Assembly (NCBI GenBank): GCA_963744875.1
Contig: CAVUVQ010000025.1
Coordinates: 1 to 64,000, forward strand
DNA from: JACDAE01 sp963744875
GTDB lineage: Bacteria > Chloroflexota > Ktedonobacteria > Ktedonobacterales > Ktedonobacteraceae
DNA: 64,000 bases
Direction of reading: 5' to 3'
Under the pieces are notes generated by a model. That model did not search any database. It had not been told where the DNA came from and worked only from the letters and a program-made list of their open reading frames with translations. A program made the position numbers and the translations under genes. Below, in pieces: positions 56,601 to 64,000 of this stretch. Numbering within the stretch: the first letter of the stretch is position 1; the number at the start of each line of letters is the position of its first letter.

Positions 56601-57110
56601 GTGGGAGGTTTGATCACGTCCATGCAGCGCAAATTCTGGCAAAAGAGCCCTAAGGCGTTCAAGTTTGAATGGCAGCGTCTGTGTCCCATCATCCAGCGTG
56701 GTGGGTGCGTGATTTACAAGCCCGTACGTAACAGTCGCATTTGTGTGACCGGGCACGTCGGTGTGGTTAGCGCCATCAGGGGGGCTACTGACCAGGTTAT
56801 GTGCTGATGTACCTTGCAGTAACGTGCGGAGGAATTCTGTCCAGGGTCGATAAGGAATAGTGCCTTCTTGTTCATAGGAGCGGCTCCAGGCTACAGCCCA
56901 GTCGCGTGTGTATGCAGCAAGGCTAAGTTCCTCAGCCAGGCGTGTTTTTCCAATACCGGGTTCCCCCATAAGGAGCAAAAAGTGTGGTCGACGTGCTCTG
57001 GAGGAGACGAAAGGAGTTCGAGGTGTCTGGGGAGTTTCATGCCTTTCGGTAGGTAGTGACTGCCTGGTCTCTTGTGAATGTAGGGGCTGCATTGAGAGTT
57101 CCATTTTCAA
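53694..57110 (-). CDS. AAA/STAND ATPase plus TPR part of a SARP regulator
   Basis: 1,138 codons. Walker A LLMGEPGIGKTRLAEEL lies near residue 50 and Walker B LLLVFDDLHWADDSS near 212, the AAA_16/STAND ATPase pattern of LuxR/MalT-like and SARP proteins. From about 480 on, helical repeats of TPR type are visible (AYECYGRGKEIMRSAGI, ARACSNLGAAYISKGEHLPA, ATVTSNLGDVAQRSGNLLEA). The first 35 residues are low complexity. It overlaps the SARP gene in a different frame, and the upstream frame ends with SPLIGRQRELETMHQVM, the normal start of this ATPase. So both are probably one protein of about 1,608 residues broken near 57070. Two repeat-derived stretches occur inside. Confidence 0.75.
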   Translation of the reverse strand: MKMELSMQPLHSQETRQSLPTERHETPQTPRTPFVSSRARRPHFLLLMGEPGIGKTRLAEELSLAAYTRDWAVAWSRSYEQEGTIPYRPWTEFLRTLLQGTSAHNLVSSPPDGANHTDVPGHTNATVTYGLVNHAPTTLDDGTQTLPFKLERLRALLPEFALHGRDQTSHNRTPTSNPLPHEQERLHLWEATLGLIDTLSTINPLLLVFDDLHWADDSSIELLTYLVHHLKNQRVLLLATCRDAELPAQHKIRTLVSDLQREQAIVALAVQPLSQSQIGALVSHLPEHVIQSIQTQAAGNPFFAEELARYVEMISHEENAGVINVDTASTNGTVYKPAPPIGRNRGYDSREPDNGNHLLPEAIAAVLERRLSRLSSDCQALLGKAAVLGGSFELGQLLPMANEFTEDVVLDLLDEALHAGLLTEEGMGTHITYHFWHPLIISHLYERLSAARRAHFHRKAADAIKSTNRHDISSLTEKVVAAIVYHLSRGGGNPTDMAYYAEIAGNQAYAIAAYSEALRYYLQTIHAIVGGQYHVSSEGNDMHSSIRRITPQIISQFPFATIQHVNRLLERIAECNVVQGNFEDVRYLYECILALHTSKNFQLAITSSTSDNVALVQQEVQRQALLWREIGNTWTSTGEYARAYECYGRGKEIMRSAGITTGVAWACLHSQYGAMLRLEGHYHEAHRYLQDALKMLESIIDPGLDYGQFDDLIQSPGKLGSLRDNKKQRQERENGLVAPAHINEEQIQAQKDLHTRIERTLQGDPFDIGYAHEQLGIVLASSGPLREGIKHMHIALAIYEQNERLPEMARACSNLGAAYISKGEHLPARDYLRRSLDLAERIGDLPSTATVTSNLGDVAQRSGNLLEAEEWFKRSLDIAERINDRECVSWSNIELANVQRDLGKLEEAKVSILQAIITGRTIKSARCIRYALVGLGELRIIEAMLACPYSALDSQGHSMHKAPCKRLLLRAMSTLQRALSLDELEIEAFTNGKHLQAMAAYLLDDIKRARQIALQTLKAAQENETGRVIGRANRLLGQISMSQGQHEQADLYFEQAIPLFRAGGLRLDYARTLHTYGAILLQQHPIDGETTIYSHPEEHEAMLRRGIDYLQEARQIFSDCHASVDYTMIERIFALLHD
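54889..54910. repeat. in-frame repeat remnant in the ATPase-TPR gene
   Basis: GTGGGCAGGAGCTACAAGCC followed by CGT resembles one arm of the family and encodes NGLVAPAH on the minus strand. Diverged; moderate confidence only. Confidence 0.35.
56701..56727. repeat. in-frame repeat arm in the ATPase-TPR gene
   Basis: GTGGGTGCGTGATTTACAAG then CCCGTAC is a clear single arm, read on the minus strand as YGLVNHAP within the ATPase domain, in a variable loop between Walker A and Walker B. Confidence 0.6.
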
Positions 57111-58521
57111 TGGTGAGCATTACCTGATGCATAGTCTCAAGTTCTCTTTGTCGCCCGATCAGGGGACTCTGATTATGGCGTCCGAGGTGTAGTACGGGTC
57201 GGGTAAAGGAAGGTTCCTGTGTCGGTGTGGATATTTCAGGAGGTGGTAGGGTGGAGGAGTGGAGGACTCTTTCTCCGATGGTAGTGATGCCCATTTTTGA
57301 GGAGAGGGCGGATGGTAGTTTGCCCTGCCGCAATTCCTCATAGAGCTGTTGTGTTTCTGGTAAGGGGTCATTTTCGTAGTCACGTTGCAGCATTGTAACA
57401 TACTGGCGATAGATCTGGAGAGCTTCCCCACGGCGATCGAGTTGAGTGAGGAGAATCATTAAACGCTGCAACGCCGTTTCGTTCGTTGGTTCTGCCGTGC
57501 GCAGGCGATCCAGCGTCTCGATGGCGTTGGCTAGAGCACCACGCTCGGTACGTAGATTTGCAAGATCCAGGAGTAAACCAATCCAGGCGCGTTGTAATGC
57601 ATCACGGCGAGGTGCGGCCCATTCTGAATAAAGTTCTTCAAGGAGATAGCCGCCCCGGTAGAGCGAACTTGCCTCTTCGAGCAGGCGTTCGGCTTCGTGA
57701 GGATTGGAGCAATTGTTAGCGTCTTTGAGAAGGCGTTCAAATGCTTCCGCATCGACCCAGATATGCGTGCTGTCGGCTATTTCAAGGATATCGCGCTCAA
57801 GGCGCAGCATACGTGATGAAGCGGGACGTGCGATCTCAGGTTCAAGGATCTGGCGTAATTCGTGTACTGCCCCGTTTAAGCGATTAGCAGCAATCGTAAT
57901 ATCGAGGTCGGGCCAGAGAAGTTCCATGACCTGTTCTCGACTCGAACGGCGACCGGAGCTACTGAGCAGGCAACCGAGCAGAGCACGTGCTCGTCTACGA
58001 TGCCAGATGCGGCTATCGATTGCGCTCCACTCATCCCCTATTTTTCGTTCAACGCGGAATTGACCCAATACGTAGACGCGGAGCAGAGGCGAAGGCAGAG
58101 GAGGGGGTGCAGACATAGCAGTTCTATCGATGGGTGCAATATTGTCAATCGCTACAATGTGAGCGACCGTAGCGATGCGACCGGGGGGAGCAGTGCTGCT
58201 GATGGACCCGATACGACCAGGAGTGGCACTATTGCTGGCAGAAACTATGGTACTACTTAGTGTCGTACTGTCGACAGAAGTGGGACTAGCCGAAGGAGCA
58301 AGGTCACCAGAGGAAGCAGGGTCACTAGAGGGCGCAATAAATTGGGCCCCTACCTGAACCTCGGTAGGCAGATTTGTGCCGACATATTTACTGATGGTAC
58401 GCCCTTTTTCGTTCCAGTAGGCGTACCAATATGGTCCATGGCCCACGCCTTCCCGGCACTTTCGGCAGCGTTGTTTGCCACACCGTGTATACTGCTGGCG
58501 ATAGGTAATTTTATTGTTCAT
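57037..58521 (-). CDS. SARP-type regulator: DUF6788-like N-terminus, winged helix, BTAD
   Basis: 494 codons. The first 50 residues have YTRCGKQRCRKCREGVGHGP then YWYAYWNEKGR, a DUF6788-like Cys-rich motif. A Ser/Pro/Ala-rich spacer (about 60-150) follows, then an OmpR-like winged helix (RVYVLGQFRVERKIG, RARALLGCLLSSSGRRSSRE, ELLWPDLD). The bacterial transcriptional activation domain comes next (about 245-395; VDAEAFERLLKDA, LYRGGYLLEELYSEWAAPRR). It ends with the first ATPase strand SPLIGRQRELE before the frame runs out. The usual partner domains follow in another frame. SARP/AAA/TPR proteins of this build activate nearby genes; the target and signal are unknown. ATG 58521. Confidence 0.78.
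   Translation of the reverse strand: MNNKITYRQQYTRCGKQRCRKCREGVGHGPYWYAYWNEKGRTISKYVGTNLPTEVQVGAQFIAPSSDPASSGDLAPSASPTSVDSTTLSSTIVSASNSATPGRIGSISSTAPPGRIATVAHIVAIDNIAPIDRTAMSAPPPLPSPLLRVYVLGQFRVERKIGDEWSAIDSRIWHRRRARALLGCLLSSSGRRSSREQVMELLWPDLDITIAANRLNGAVHELRQILEPEIARPASSRMLRLERDILEIADSTHIWVDAEAFERLLKDANNCSNPHEAERLLEEASSLYRGGYLLEELYSEWAAPRRDALQRAWIGLLLDLANLRTERGALANAIETLDRLRTAEPTNETALQRLMILLTQLDRRGEALQIYRQYVTMLQRDYENDPLPETQQLYEELRQGKLPSALSSKMGITTIGERVLHSSTLPPPEISTPTQEPSFTRPVLHLGRHNQSPLIGRQRELETMHQVMLTIENGTLNAAPTFTRDQAVTTYRKA
58330..58353. repeat. in-frame repeat arm in the SARP gene
   Basis: GGGCGCAATAAATTGGGCCC then CTAC, a near-consensus arm, read on the minus strand as VGAQFIAP at the start of the low-complexity spacer. 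Confidence 0.7.
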
Positions 58522-58630
58522 GCGATTTGCCTATCTGCTTAGATATAGAGATTATGAGGATAAACATCCATGCGAGAGCGGGTTGCCTATCCTATTGCTA
58601 AAAAATGTAAAATATTTAATCTTTATTATA

Positions 58631-58645
58631 CCCATTTTAAATGGG
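58631..58645. promoter_or_regulatory. palindrome upstream of the SARP gene
   Basis: CCCATTTTAAATGGG is a perfect 15-nt odd palindrome in the A+T-rich gap 110 bp before the SARP start, in the expected promoter region. It may be a regulator site; no factor is known. Confidence 0.4.
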
Positions 58646-58759
58646 CATAACAACTATGTAGCCCATAGACTCTATGGTTTTTCTGCCTATTTGTGTGGCG
58701 CGAGGGTTATTTTATTGCATGTAGCGGGGCCTGAGAGATGGCCTTTGTTAAAAAAGTTT

Positions 58760-59548
58760 TTAGATTTTACGTCCTTTTAACAAAATTTTGTCGCCGGTGA
58801 AGCTCTCCAGATGCCCATCTGGGCGCAGCTTAATTGCAAAATGCTGTTGGATGGTAGGGCTACTGTCCAATATAAAACATTCCAGTGCAGCTTTCTCATG
58901 CTCTGAAAGCAGGGCACGAGCTGTCCAGGCATCGTAATCGAAGACCGTGTGTAGATATTCTGCAAGTTCAACGTGCAAATCGGCATTGGCAAAGAAGGTG
59001 TGCCACTCTTCACTTGTGCAGGCACGAGCATGGGAAGGATCACGCCACTTCTCAATTTTGTTCATGAAGACATCAAGTTCGGGATCGCTGGGGGCAATAT
59101 TATCGATGAGCAGGAAGAGTCCACCATGTTTGAGAACGCGGCCCACTTCCCGCACGAATTGTGCGATGTCGGGGAAATGATGGGGGGCGATACGGCATGT
59201 AACGCGGTCAAAGCTCGCGTCTGCAAAGGGCAGGTGTTCGGCGTCAGCCTCCACAAATATGGCATTTGTCACACCTTGCGAGAGGATAAACGCGCGTGCG
59301 GTTGCGAGCATTGTGGGTGTGAGATCGCTAACGGTAATTTGGGCAACATGGGGTGCGACGGCTAATGCGGTATGGCCGCCGCCTGTGGCAATATCTAGAG
59401 CCTGTTGTTGTGAATCCCACTCTCCCAGTTCGATCAGACGTTTGAGATCTGCGCCTGTACGATGGGAGGTGCTGGTAACATAGCTTGCGGCTGTGCGGCT
59501 GAAGTAATCTTGCACTCTGGCTTTTTGTTCGGCGTCTGGATCTGGCAT
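58760..59548 (-). CDS. class I SAM-dependent methyltransferase, UbiE/MenG-like
   Basis: 262 residues. Motif I is ALDIATGGGHTALAVAP near residue 50; SDLTPTMLATARAF is motif II; VEADAEHLPFADASFDRVTC and RIAPHHFPDI follow, as in UbiE/Coq5 and related small-molecule methyltransferases. ATG 59548 has AAGGGA eight bases upstream, the earlier ATG has none. The substrate is unknown. It stands alone between the SARP regulator and the repeat protein. Confidence 0.82.
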   Translation of the reverse strand: MPDPDAEQKARVQDYFSRTAASYVTSTSHRTGADLKRLIELGEWDSQQQALDIATGGGHTALAVAPHVAQITVSDLTPTMLATARAFILSQGVTNAIFVEADAEHLPFADASFDRVTCRIAPHHFPDIAQFVREVGRVLKHGGLFLLIDNIAPSDPELDVFMNKIEKWRDPSHARACTSEEWHTFFANADLHVELAEYLHTVFDYDAWTARALLSEHEKAALECFILDSSPTIQQHFAIKLRPDGHLESFTGDKILLKGRKI

Positions 59549-59651
59549 CTGAGTTCCCTTTCTGGAAGTGATGTAGCTCTTGCATTTTACCACTTTTTTG
59601 GGGGTCCTTTGTCCAAATCATATGCGTATTATATTTTTTTGTTTGATAAAA

Positions 59652-60059
59652 TCATTGGTAGCGATAGAGCGCCTGACTATTATCATATGCAGCCTGGGTG
59701 CGCTGTTCAGGAGTAACACAGACGTGGTCATTTGAAGATGCCTCGCGCCACACATAACCATCACGACAGGTGTCGGGGCCATAGGGACCGCCATCCAGCT
59801 TGATGCGGTAAGGCGCTTGACTATTGTCGTATGCAGCCTGGGTACGCTGTTCAGGAGTAACGCAGACGTGATCGCCTGAAAATGCGTCGCGCCATACGTA
59901 GCCATTAAGACACGTATCAGGGCCATAGGGGCCGTTATGCGACATCGTAGAGGTGAGCGTTGCAGCATGACTCAAGGGAGTCATGAAAATCTCGGTAGTT
60001 AATAGTGCAATTACTGTTAGTATGAGCACTATCAAACAACGTATGAACATATTTTTCAT
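59652..60059 (-). CDS. small secreted protein with two Cys-containing repeats
   Basis: 135 residues: signal peptide (cut near SHAATL, about residue 32), then two nearly identical units of about 45 residues, each with GPYGPDTC, GYVWR, DHVCVTP and QRTQAAYDN. Each unit has two cysteines, suggesting one disulfide per unit. The underlying DNA repeats are also very similar, so the duplication is recent. Function unknown; the repeat motif occurs in secreted proteins of soil bacteria (from memory, uncertain). Confidence 0.7.
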   Translation of the reverse strand: MKNMFIRCLIVLILTVIALLTTEIFMTPLSHAATLTSTMSHNGPYGPDTCLNGYVWRDAFSGDHVCVTPEQRTQAAYDNSQAPYRIKLDGGPYGPDTCRDGYVWREASSNDHVCVTPEQRTQAAYDNSQALYRYQ

Positions 60060-60243
60060 AATAGATACCTCCTGATTATTTCACTACTTATATGATAATT
60101 CCTGTAGAAAATCACCTTCGTCTATGGAAGAGATCTCCTATTTGGCACGGCCACCAATCCAGTTTTGCGTTCTTGCCCAATTATGCTAATATGAGCCTAT
60201 AAAATATTTCCAATATCATAGTAGCTATGTAGAATGTATAAAC

Positions 60244-62538
60244 ATGCCGACACTTGAAGGTTCCGTCGAAAGCATTGTCTTTCGCAATGAGGATAATCAT
60301 TACACGGTAGCGCGTTTCCGTCTCAATGACGCTGGCCGCCTCTTCCGCGACGATCTGATGACGATTGTGGGCCTGCTGCCCGATATTCACGTGGGTGAGT
60401 TGCTCACCGTTGAGGGTGAGTGGGAAAATGATCCGCGCTACGGTCGTCAGTTACACGTGGCTACTTTTACTGAACGCTTGCCCGCTTCCATTGAGGGCAT
60501 TACGCGCTATCTCGGGTCCGGCCTGATTAAAGGCATCGGACCAAAGAAGGCAAAGTTGATTGCTGATCACTTTGGTGAACAGACGCTGGCGATTATTGAG
60601 CAGCAGCCTGAACGTCTGCACGAAGTCAAGGGGATCAGTGCCAAAGATCGGGATCAGATCAGCAAGACCTGGGCCGAGCATGGCGAGATCAAAGAACTGC
60701 ACCTCTTTTTGCAGTCGCACGAAGTCTCAATCAATGTCGCAACGCGTGTGTACAAGCAATATGGGAAAGAATCGATCAAGGTTATTCGTGAGAATCCTTA
60801 CCAGTTGGCGCATGAAGTGCAGGGGATTGGTTTTCGCACTGCCGACGATATTGCTGTGAAACTGGGCTTGCCCTATGATAGTATCCCGCGCCTGACCACC
60901 GGGTTGAAGTATGTCCTTGCCCAGGCTGCCAACGATGATGGACATTGTTTTTTATTGGAGAATAATCTGCTGCAACTGGCGTCGAGTATTCTGAAGGCAC
61001 CTTACGAAGTGCTGTTGCCGGCGATGGAGCAACTGCGCAGCGATAACGATGTTTTTGTAGAACCCCCCTTGCCTTCAGCATCTCCTGTCACTGCCACACA
61101 ATCCATTGAAGATGACGATCCACCTGATTGGGATGAGGGAGAGGCTGAGGAACCGCAGTCGCGCATCTACTATGCTCCATTCTGGTACGCTGAAAATGGC
61201 TCTGCGCGTCTCCTACGTCTCTTGCTAAAGAGTCCTGAGAGCCTGCCGCCTGTCTCACAACAGATCTGGGACCGGGTATTTGATCTGCTCAAGCAGAACC
61301 GCAATATGCACCTGACCGATAGACAACGTGAGGCCGTGCAGATGGCGTATAGCAAGAAGGTGAGCATTCTGACAGGAGGGCCGGGGACAGGCAAATCGAC
61401 ATCGATCCGCGCCCTGCTAATGCTCCTGCGCAATCGAAGGGTGAGCTTTGCTCTGGCTGCTCCCACAGGGCGTGCAGCCAAGCGTCTTTCTGAAGCCGCG
61501 GGTGTGTCAGCGGAAGGTCAGGCGAAGACGTTACATCGTCTGTTAGAATATGCGCCGCATGATAATAGCTATCAGCGCAATGAAGATAATCCGTTGCCCT
61601 ATCAATTTGTGATTGTTGATGAGTTCTCGATGGTCGATATCCTGCTTTTCTATCACCTGCTCAAGGCGCTGCCACGGGAGTCGCACCTTTTACTGGTTGG
61701 AGATGCCGACCAGTTGCCTTCAGTTGGACCGGGCAATGTGTTGCGCGATCTATTGCGCAGCGAGAGCATTCCTACTGTACGTCTGACAGACCTCTTTCGC
61801 CAGGCCCAGCAGAGCAACATTATTGTCAATGCGCATTCTATCAATGCGGGACAGATGCCATCGTTGCGCACTGATGCGAAGAGCGATTTCTTTTTCATGG
61901 CGGAGGAAGATCCGCAGCGTGCTCAGCAACTGATCCTTGACCTTGTCCAGCGCCGTTTGCCTGCTCGTTATCATTTTAATCCGCTGACCGATATCCAGGT
62001 GCTATCGCCTATGTATAAGGGAGCGGTCGGTGTAACCATGCTTAACGAGAAGTTGCAGGCTCATCTTAATCCTTCTGCATCGACGCAGGTGGAATGGGGT
62101 GATCATATTTTGCGTGTTGGCGATAAAGTTATGCAGACGCGCAATAACTATGATAAGGGCGTCTTTAATGGGGATGTGGGTTGGATACGCGTCATCAATA
62201 AAGATAACGCAACCCTCAAGGTCGAATTTGTCGAAGAGGCGGGACCGCTTTTTGTCAGTTACGATTTTCATGAATTGGATGAGTTGGTGCTGGCCTACGC
62301 TGTTACCGTCCACAAAAGTCAGGGAAGTGAATATCCTGTCGTCATTATTCCACTGGTCAATCAACATCGTATGTTGTTGCAGCGCAATCTGCTCTATACT
62401 GCGATCACACGAGCGAAAAAGTTTTGTGTGCTGGTGGGGCAGCCTTATGCATTGGAGATGGCGGTACGGAATAATCGCGTGGCGCAGCGCAATACGGGAT
62501 TGGCTGAGCGGTTGAAGTTGCTGAGCGAGAACCAATAA
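60244..62538 (+). CDS. recD2: RecD2-type ATP-dependent DNA helicase
   Basis: 764 residues, 5'-3' superfamily 1B helicase acting in DNA repair without RecBC. The N-terminal OB-like part (LEGSVESIVFRNEDNHYTVA) leads to helix-hairpin-helix repeats (GSGLIKGIGPKKAKLIADHF, NPYQLAHEVQGIGFRTADDI). Walker A GGPGTGKST lies near 378, Walker B VDEFSMVD near 458, GDADQLPSVGPGNVL near 481, and the C-terminal YAVTVHKSQGSEYP near 685. The length fits the family. An acidic insert (about 282-305) separates the two halves. Its own promoter is likely in the 184-bp gap upstream. Confidence 0.93.
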   Translation: MPTLEGSVESIVFRNEDNHYTVARFRLNDAGRLFRDDLMTIVGLLPDIHVGELLTVEGEWENDPRYGRQLHVATFTERLPASIEGITRYLGSGLIKGIGPKKAKLIADHFGEQTLAIIEQQPERLHEVKGISAKDRDQISKTWAEHGEIKELHLFLQSHEVSINVATRVYKQYGKESIKVIRENPYQLAHEVQGIGFRTADDIAVKLGLPYDSIPRLTTGLKYVLAQAANDDGHCFLLENNLLQLASSILKAPYEVLLPAMEQLRSDNDVFVEPPLPSASPVTATQSIEDDDPPDWDEGEAEEPQSRIYYAPFWYAENGSARLLRLLLKSPESLPPVSQQIWDRVFDLLKQNRNMHLTDRQREAVQMAYSKKVSILTGGPGTGKSTSIRALLMLLRNRRVSFALAAPTGRAAKRLSEAAGVSAEGQAKTLHRLLEYAPHDNSYQRNEDNPLPYQFVIVDEFSMVDILLFYHLLKALPRESHLLLVGDADQLPSVGPGNVLRDLLRSESIPTVRLTDLFRQAQQSNIIVNAHSINAGQMPSLRTDAKSDFFFMAEEDPQRAQQLILDLVQRRLPARYHFNPLTDIQVLSPMYKGAVGVTMLNEKLQAHLNPSASTQVEWGDHILRVGDKVMQTRNNYDKGVFNGDVGWIRVINKDNATLKVEFVEEAGPLFVSYDFHELDELVLAYAVTVHKSQGSEYPVVIIPLVNQHRMLLQRNLLYTAITRAKKFCVLVGQPYALEMAVRNNRVAQRNTGLAERLKLLSENQ

Positions 62539-62651
62539 AAATCTCGCTCTTGATGTTATCCTCGCCAGGCACAAGTGCAATATCTTTGCACAGATGTGGC
62601 ACACTTTGTTGCAACACACATTGGTGAGCATAGGGTGGTTGGGGAGTGAGC

Positions 62652-62685
62652 ACGGGCTTATTCGCTCCGCTCATCGCGCCCCTAC
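62652..62685. repeat. single arm of the palindromic repeat
   Basis: ACGGGCTTATTCGCTCCGCT and on to GCGCCCCTAC. It is flanked by a loose inverted pair GAGTGAGCA / TGCTCACCC. The rest of the 62539-62971 gap shows a plausible leader for the next gene but no other feature. Confidence 0.7.
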
Positions 62686-62971
62686 AATAGGTCCTGGTTT
62701 TGTCTCTTGCTCACCCCCAATCCCTCCCCACTCCTCCATTGAAAACGCCTTTCATCAGCAAAATTCCCAGAACGGCTCGTTTACACAAACATTGGCATGC
62801 TTCTTGCTGTTACTTGTGTAGGGGGAACTGGGGTAGAAGTGCTACCTTGTTTGTGTGCACTTCTATCTCGCTTTCGTAAAATATTTTTATGTACATCGTC
62901 GTGCAATTTTTGCTAGCATCATGTTTGCATGTTGAACGCTGTTTTGTTCGCACCAAAGGAAGGAAGCCTTT

Positions 62972-64000
62972 ATGCAATCATCTCCCGTTGGAGTTGGACA
63001 TAATGTGTCTGTTGCTCCTCACATATCGGGCAAATTTCATCATTTGCGTCGTTCTGGTTATTTTAGCATTGTTTTGTTTTTAGCATTGATCTTATCTTTT
63101 GCATTTCCCAGGTTGGTTGCTGCCAGTGGAACGGCTCCCAATGGTCCAGGTGCCTCATCTACGTGGACACCATCCAATGATACTATCATTGGGACGGCGG
63201 CGAATAGCAGTAGCGATGTCTGGTTTACCGGGTACAATGGTATTGTAGGTGAAGTCTATTATCCGACTGCTGATACGCCGAATACGACCGATCTCCAGTT
63301 TCTGGTTGGCGATAGTGGGCATAGCTGGGTCGATGAGGAAAAGGTGGATACGACCTCGACGACCACACTCTATGATCCTCATTCATTGGCCTGGACGGTG
63401 ACCAATACGGCTAAAAATGGGAAGTATAAGATCGTCAAAACCATCTATACTGATCCGACGCGCAATTCGCTCATTCAGCAAGTGACTTTTACTGCGTTGA
63501 GTGGAACGCTGTCTAATTACCTGCTTTATGCTTTGTACAATCCAACAATGCATAATGCAGGAAACAATAACTCGAGTTCCACCCAGATGTACAATGGCAC
63601 GACGATGCTGGTCACCACTGATGCTTCAAACAACTATGCCAGCGCCCTGGGAGCATCGATTCCGTATCAGGCTAATATGATCGGTTCGGGCTTTGTGGGA
63701 CAGAACGATGGCTGGACTGATCTGAAGGGAACGACTAATTGTGGGAGTAGCACCTGTCCCGATTATACGATGAACGATACCTATAGTGGCGCGAACAATG
63801 GCAATACGGCCCAGACCGGGTTGCTGGATCTTTCAAACGGTGGAGCGGTCAATACGCAGACTGCGAATACTTTGACGTTCAATCTGGTGCTTTCGTTTGG
63901 GCAAACAAATGGGAGTACATCGGCGACAAGGAGCGCTGAGCAAACATTGGCTGGCACGCTTGCTGATAACTCCGCAATGCTCAGTACCTATGTCTCGCAG
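62972..64000 (+). CDS. secreted glucoamylase-like protein (GH15), N-terminal part, runs off the window
   Basis: 343 codons, open to the window end. After a basic start and a hydrophobic stretch (about 31-50) the signal peptide ends near VAASG. The mature part is the beta-sandwich N-domain of bacterial glucoamylases/glucodextranases: GEVYYPTADTPNTTDLQFLV, DGHSW-like GDSGHSWVDEE, YTDPTRNSLIQQVTF, LYALYNPTMHNAG, ending in LNFxLVLSFGQ-like FNLVLSFGQT. The (alpha/alpha)6 catalytic domain would follow outside the window. AAGGAAGG precedes ATG 62972. It would release glucose from starch or dextrin outside the cell. Confidence 0.85.
   Translation, partial: MQSSPVGVGHNVSVAPHISGKFHHLRRSGYFSIVLFLALILSFAFPRLVAASGTAPNGPGASSTWTPSNDTIIGTAANSSSDVWFTGYNGIVGEVYYPTADTPNTTDLQFLVGDSGHSWVDEEKVDTTSTTTLYDPHSLAWTVTNTAKNGKYKIVKTIYTDPTRNSLIQQVTFTALSGTLSNYLLYALYNPTMHNAGNNNSSSTQMYNGTTMLVTTDASNNYASALGASIPYQANMIGSGFVGQNDGWTDLKGTTNCGSSTCPDYTMNDTYSGANNGNTAQTGLLDLSNGGAVNTQTANTLTFNLVLSFGQTNGSTSATRSAEQTLAGTLADNSAMLSTYVSQ

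Overview
Origin. The window reads as chromosomal DNA of a heterotrophic soil bacterium, most likely a Ktedonobacteria-type member of Chloroflexota (inference, moderate confidence). Supporting signs are several secreted plant-polysaccharide hydrolases, LacI-controlled sugar ABC importers, very large SARP/ATPase/TPR regulators, a two-subunit 2-oxoacid:ferredoxin oxidoreductase, and many short palindromic repeats starting GTAGGGG and ending CCCCTAC. There is no rRNA, CRISPR array, transposase or phage gene.

Layout. 1-1514: a damaged gene end, then homoserine dehydrogenase. 1623-13265: an A+T-richer cell-surface polysaccharide locus with three family-4 glycosyltransferase ORFs (one fused to a NodB deacetylase), a large membrane protein, a membrane-anchored GH5-like hydrolase, a Wzx-type flippase, a membrane protein with a degenerate GGDEF fold and a GT2. 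13372-20062: LacI regulator and a four-gene YtfQRT/YjfF-type pentose/furanose importer. 20545-23982: small proteins and korAB. 24426-25142: a CAU tRNA gene split at the 3' end of its anticodon loop by an ORF-less group II intron. 25201-33152: a PPOX-fold protein and a redox-signalling cluster. 33425-36799: HDAC-like deacetylase and sucCD. 37370-53503: a heme-b-like membrane protein, GH54 arabinofuranosidase, a second LacI with a MalFG-type importer and a glycoside hydrolase, an SDR, ornithine carbamoyltransferase and a GH74-CBM2 xyloglucanase. 53694-58521: SARP/AAA/TPR regulator. 58760-64000: methyltransferase, a secreted repeat protein, RecD2 and the start of a GH15 glucoamylase.

How it works together. 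Tandem LacI operators of one sequence type sit at the same place in two matching promoters, one before the YtfQRT-like importer and one before the GH54 arabinofuranosidase. This predicts a single regulon that releases and imports arabinofuranose-type sugar. A CebR-like box lies inside the GH74 promoter. The redox cluster joins a transmembrane pseudokinase carrying an external Rieske domain, a roughly 1,200-residue flavoprotein with FHA, two cNMP-type domains and several Fe-S motifs, a heme-b-like membrane protein and a cNMP-DUF1003 protein. It looks like an undescribed membrane redox-sensing or electron-transfer module.

Caution. Seven otherwise well-conserved genes carry one frame break each (near 2293, 6717, 31197, 34972, 46800, 52243 and 57070). 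Six are single-base indels and one is an in-frame TGA. Because sucD is among them, sequencing or assembly error is the simplest reading for most. For these I give whole-gene spans and name the break; the exception is the 57070 break, where the two halves are listed separately.
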